From: Candidatus Rifleibacteriota bacterium
GTDB lineage: Bacteria > Riflebacteria > Ozemobacteria > Ozemobacterales > Ozemobacteraceae
Reading direction: 5' to 3'
DNA length: 31,502 nucleotides
Assembly (NCBI GenBank): GCA_029565415.1
Contig: JAKQOH010000119.1
Coordinates: 1-31,502, forward strand
Shown: positions 30,283 through 31,502 of the stretch, in pieces
How the letters are laid out: each line of letters opens with the position of its first letter
Position numbering within the stretch: position 1 is the stretch's first letter
Notes under the pieces: generated by a model
What the model saw: the letters and a program-made list of their open reading frames with translations, nothing else
Database searches by the model: none
Told to the model about the DNA's origin: nothing
Made by a program: the position numbers and the translations under genes

Positions 30283-31502
30283 CAGTATTCCTTCTGCGCC
30301 TTCACGATGAGGAAGATCCGCTCCACCTCGGCCTGATCGTGCAGGATCTCGAACAGCGCCCGTTTGATGACCATCTCGCGCGGCTGGACACCCCGCCAGC
30401 CGTCCGGCTTCACCCGCCGGATCGTTTCATCGAGGGTCTGGGCGAGACTCAGCGCGGGGTCTCCGGCAACCTGCCATTCATCGGCTTTTTCGGCGGCGAC
30501 ATGCCTGGGTGTCGCCGGCGGGTTGGCGGGTTTCAGGTTGTTATATAACGCACGCAACGCCTGGCTCTTCTTCAGCGCGTCGGGAATATCCTCGTCCTGG
30601 CCGCTTTCGACGTTCTTCACCAGTTCGGCGATGCGTTTCAGATACTCCTCATACTCGATCGCCCGGGCCTTGCGCGCGGCGATGATCTCTTCGAGCAGCA
30701 CCGACATCTTCTCGAAAAACACCGGATCGTTCAGGTGGTCTTTCACGATCTTCCGGCGCACATTGTTCTCGATCGTCTCCGCGATGGCGTTCTTGTCGTT
30801 CTTCATCGCGCCGAGCTGTTTCGAAATGGCCTCGGAGATTCCCGTCTTCACGATCAGTTCGAGCAGGGAAAGATCGTCGAACGGAGAGATCTTCCGGGGC
30901 TCTTCGGCTTCGATGTACGTATCGATGAGATGCCGCATGTCCGCTTCGTACGGCTTGAGATCGAGGAACTCGCCGCTGGCTTTGCGGATGATCTCGCGCA
31001 GCTTCAGATACTCGTCGACCTGTTGCCTGATCCGCTTGATCCGCGCCTCGTCATATCCGGCCGCCTCCATCTCGTCCGAGATGGCCGCATACGCCCGGAT
31101 CAGGGCGACCGTCGCCTTGTACAGGGCCGACCGTTGCGGCTCCCGCTCTTCGAGGTCCGTCGGGATCTCGGTATTGCCGCAGAAATACCGGATATGCTCC
31201 AGCTCCCCCTTGGGCTCTTCGACGGGCTCACAGAGCAGGGCCAGGGCTTCCAGGGCGTTGTCGAGCCGTTCCCGGCCGGTTTTCAGGCGGTCTTTGAGGA
31301 AGATCTCGGGGTCGGCGCCAGGGGCGGTGTGATCGAGTTCGGACGTGTAGACCGCGATCGCGTTCTCGACCTTCCTGAACAGGTCCTTGTAATCGACGAT
31401 GTAGCCGAAATCCTTGTCGTCCCCGTCGAGGCGGTTCGTGCGGCAGATCGCCTGGAACAGCCCGTGGTCCTGCATCGATTTGTCGATGTAGAGATACGTG
31501 CA
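30282..31502 (-). CDS. hsdR: Type I restriction enzyme HsdR, C-terminal part (runs off window)
   Basis: The last 406 residues of the motor/endonuclease subunit of a type I restriction system, which translocates DNA and cuts it far from the recognition site. The visible start (YLYIDKSMQDHGLFQAICRTNRL) is helicase motif VI, followed by DFGYIVDYKDLF and the long helical C-terminal region. The N-terminal nuclease and Walker motifs lie beyond base 31502, and no hsdM or hsdS is in view. No stop interrupts the frame, so nothing shows it to be broken. The next gene overlaps its stop codon (TGATG). Confidence 0.93.
   Translation of the reverse strand, partial: CTYLYIDKSMQDHGLFQAICRTNRLDGDDKDFGYIVDYKDLFRKVENAIAVYTSELDHTAPGADPEIFLKDRLKTGRERLDNALEALALLCEPVEEPKGELEHIRYFCGNTEIPTDLEEREPQRSALYKATVALIRAYAAISDEMEAAGYDEARIKRIRQQVDEYLKLREIIRKASGEFLDLKPYEADMRHLIDTYIEAEEPRKISPFDDLSLLELIVKTGISEAISKQLGAMKNDKNAIAETIENNVRRKIVKDHLNDPVFFEKMSVLLEEIIAARKARAIEYEEYLKRIAELVKNVESGQDEDIPDALKKSQALRALYNNLKPANPPATPRHVAAEKADEWQVAGDPALSLAQTLDETIRRVKPDGWRGVQPREMVIKRALFEILHDQAEVERIFLIVKAQKEY

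Overview
This window appears to be chromosomal DNA from a GC-rich (roughly 60-65% by eye) Gram-negative-type bacterium. Secretion signals, a twin-arginine signal, TTGACA-type promoters and rho-independent terminators are all present. The lineage is not certain. A class III PHA synthase, many HEAT/TPR and zinc-ribbon proteins, a PEGA-SUMF1 protein and abundant dispersed CACAGAG-type intergenic repeats suggest an uncultured, environmental, probably partly anaerobic lineage (Riflebacteria, Planctomycetota or Deltaproteobacteria-like), but nothing here fixes the phylum. No rRNA, tRNA, CRISPR array or insertion sequence was seen.

Layout. (1) 1-3383, minus strand: a polyhydroxyalkanoate (PHA) storage locus. 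It holds the start of phaC with its own perfect-consensus promoter, an operon of a FabG-type reductase plus three small phasin-like helical proteins ending at a strong terminator, and the regulator phaR with its own promoter and terminator. (2) 3416-5787, minus: a membrane flavo/iron-sulfur protein of NosR/NapH type coupled by an ATGA overlap to a radical SAM enzyme carrying a Tat signal. (3) 5901-10338, plus: a HEAT+TPR scaffold protein, an exported zinc-ribbon/PEGA/SUMF1 protein, and endonuclease IV. (4) 10588-14252, minus: acetate kinase with 3-hydroxybutyryl-CoA dehydrogenase as a two-gene operon, then an exported protein-arginine deiminase homologue. (5) 14661-20877, minus: a tight six-gene run of DsbA-family protein, NUDIX hydrolase, ABC permease, ABC ATPase, EamA transporter, and an unusual sigma factor with two N-terminal seven-cysteine domains. 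(6) 20954-25732: an exported ComEC-type metallo-beta-lactamase, a zinc-motif HEAT protein and a large protein I do not recognise. (7) 25836-31502: a small Cys-tailed protein followed by a defence-type accessory region with an AbiEi/AbiEii toxin-antitoxin pair under a 35-bp palindrome, a small membrane protein, an Rpn-family nuclease, a YgjP-type metallopeptidase and the C-terminal part of HsdR of a type I restriction system.

How the genes work together. The PHA locus supplies reduction (FabG/PhaB-like), polymerisation (PhaC), granule coating (phasin-like proteins) and feedback control (PhaR); hbd and ackA further on may connect hydroxybutyryl-CoA and acetyl-phosphate metabolism to it. Several promoters read well by eye as sigma-70 elements with 17-bp spacers, and two have the perfect TTGACA box together with a TATAAT or TATATT box. 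Two intergenic zones (10339-10587, 14253-14660) are made largely of dispersed inverted repeats rather than genes.

Most unusual items: the sigma factor fused to tandem Cys7 domains (14661-16166), and the apparent extracytoplasmic radical SAM enzyme paired with a membrane electron-transfer protein (3416-5787).
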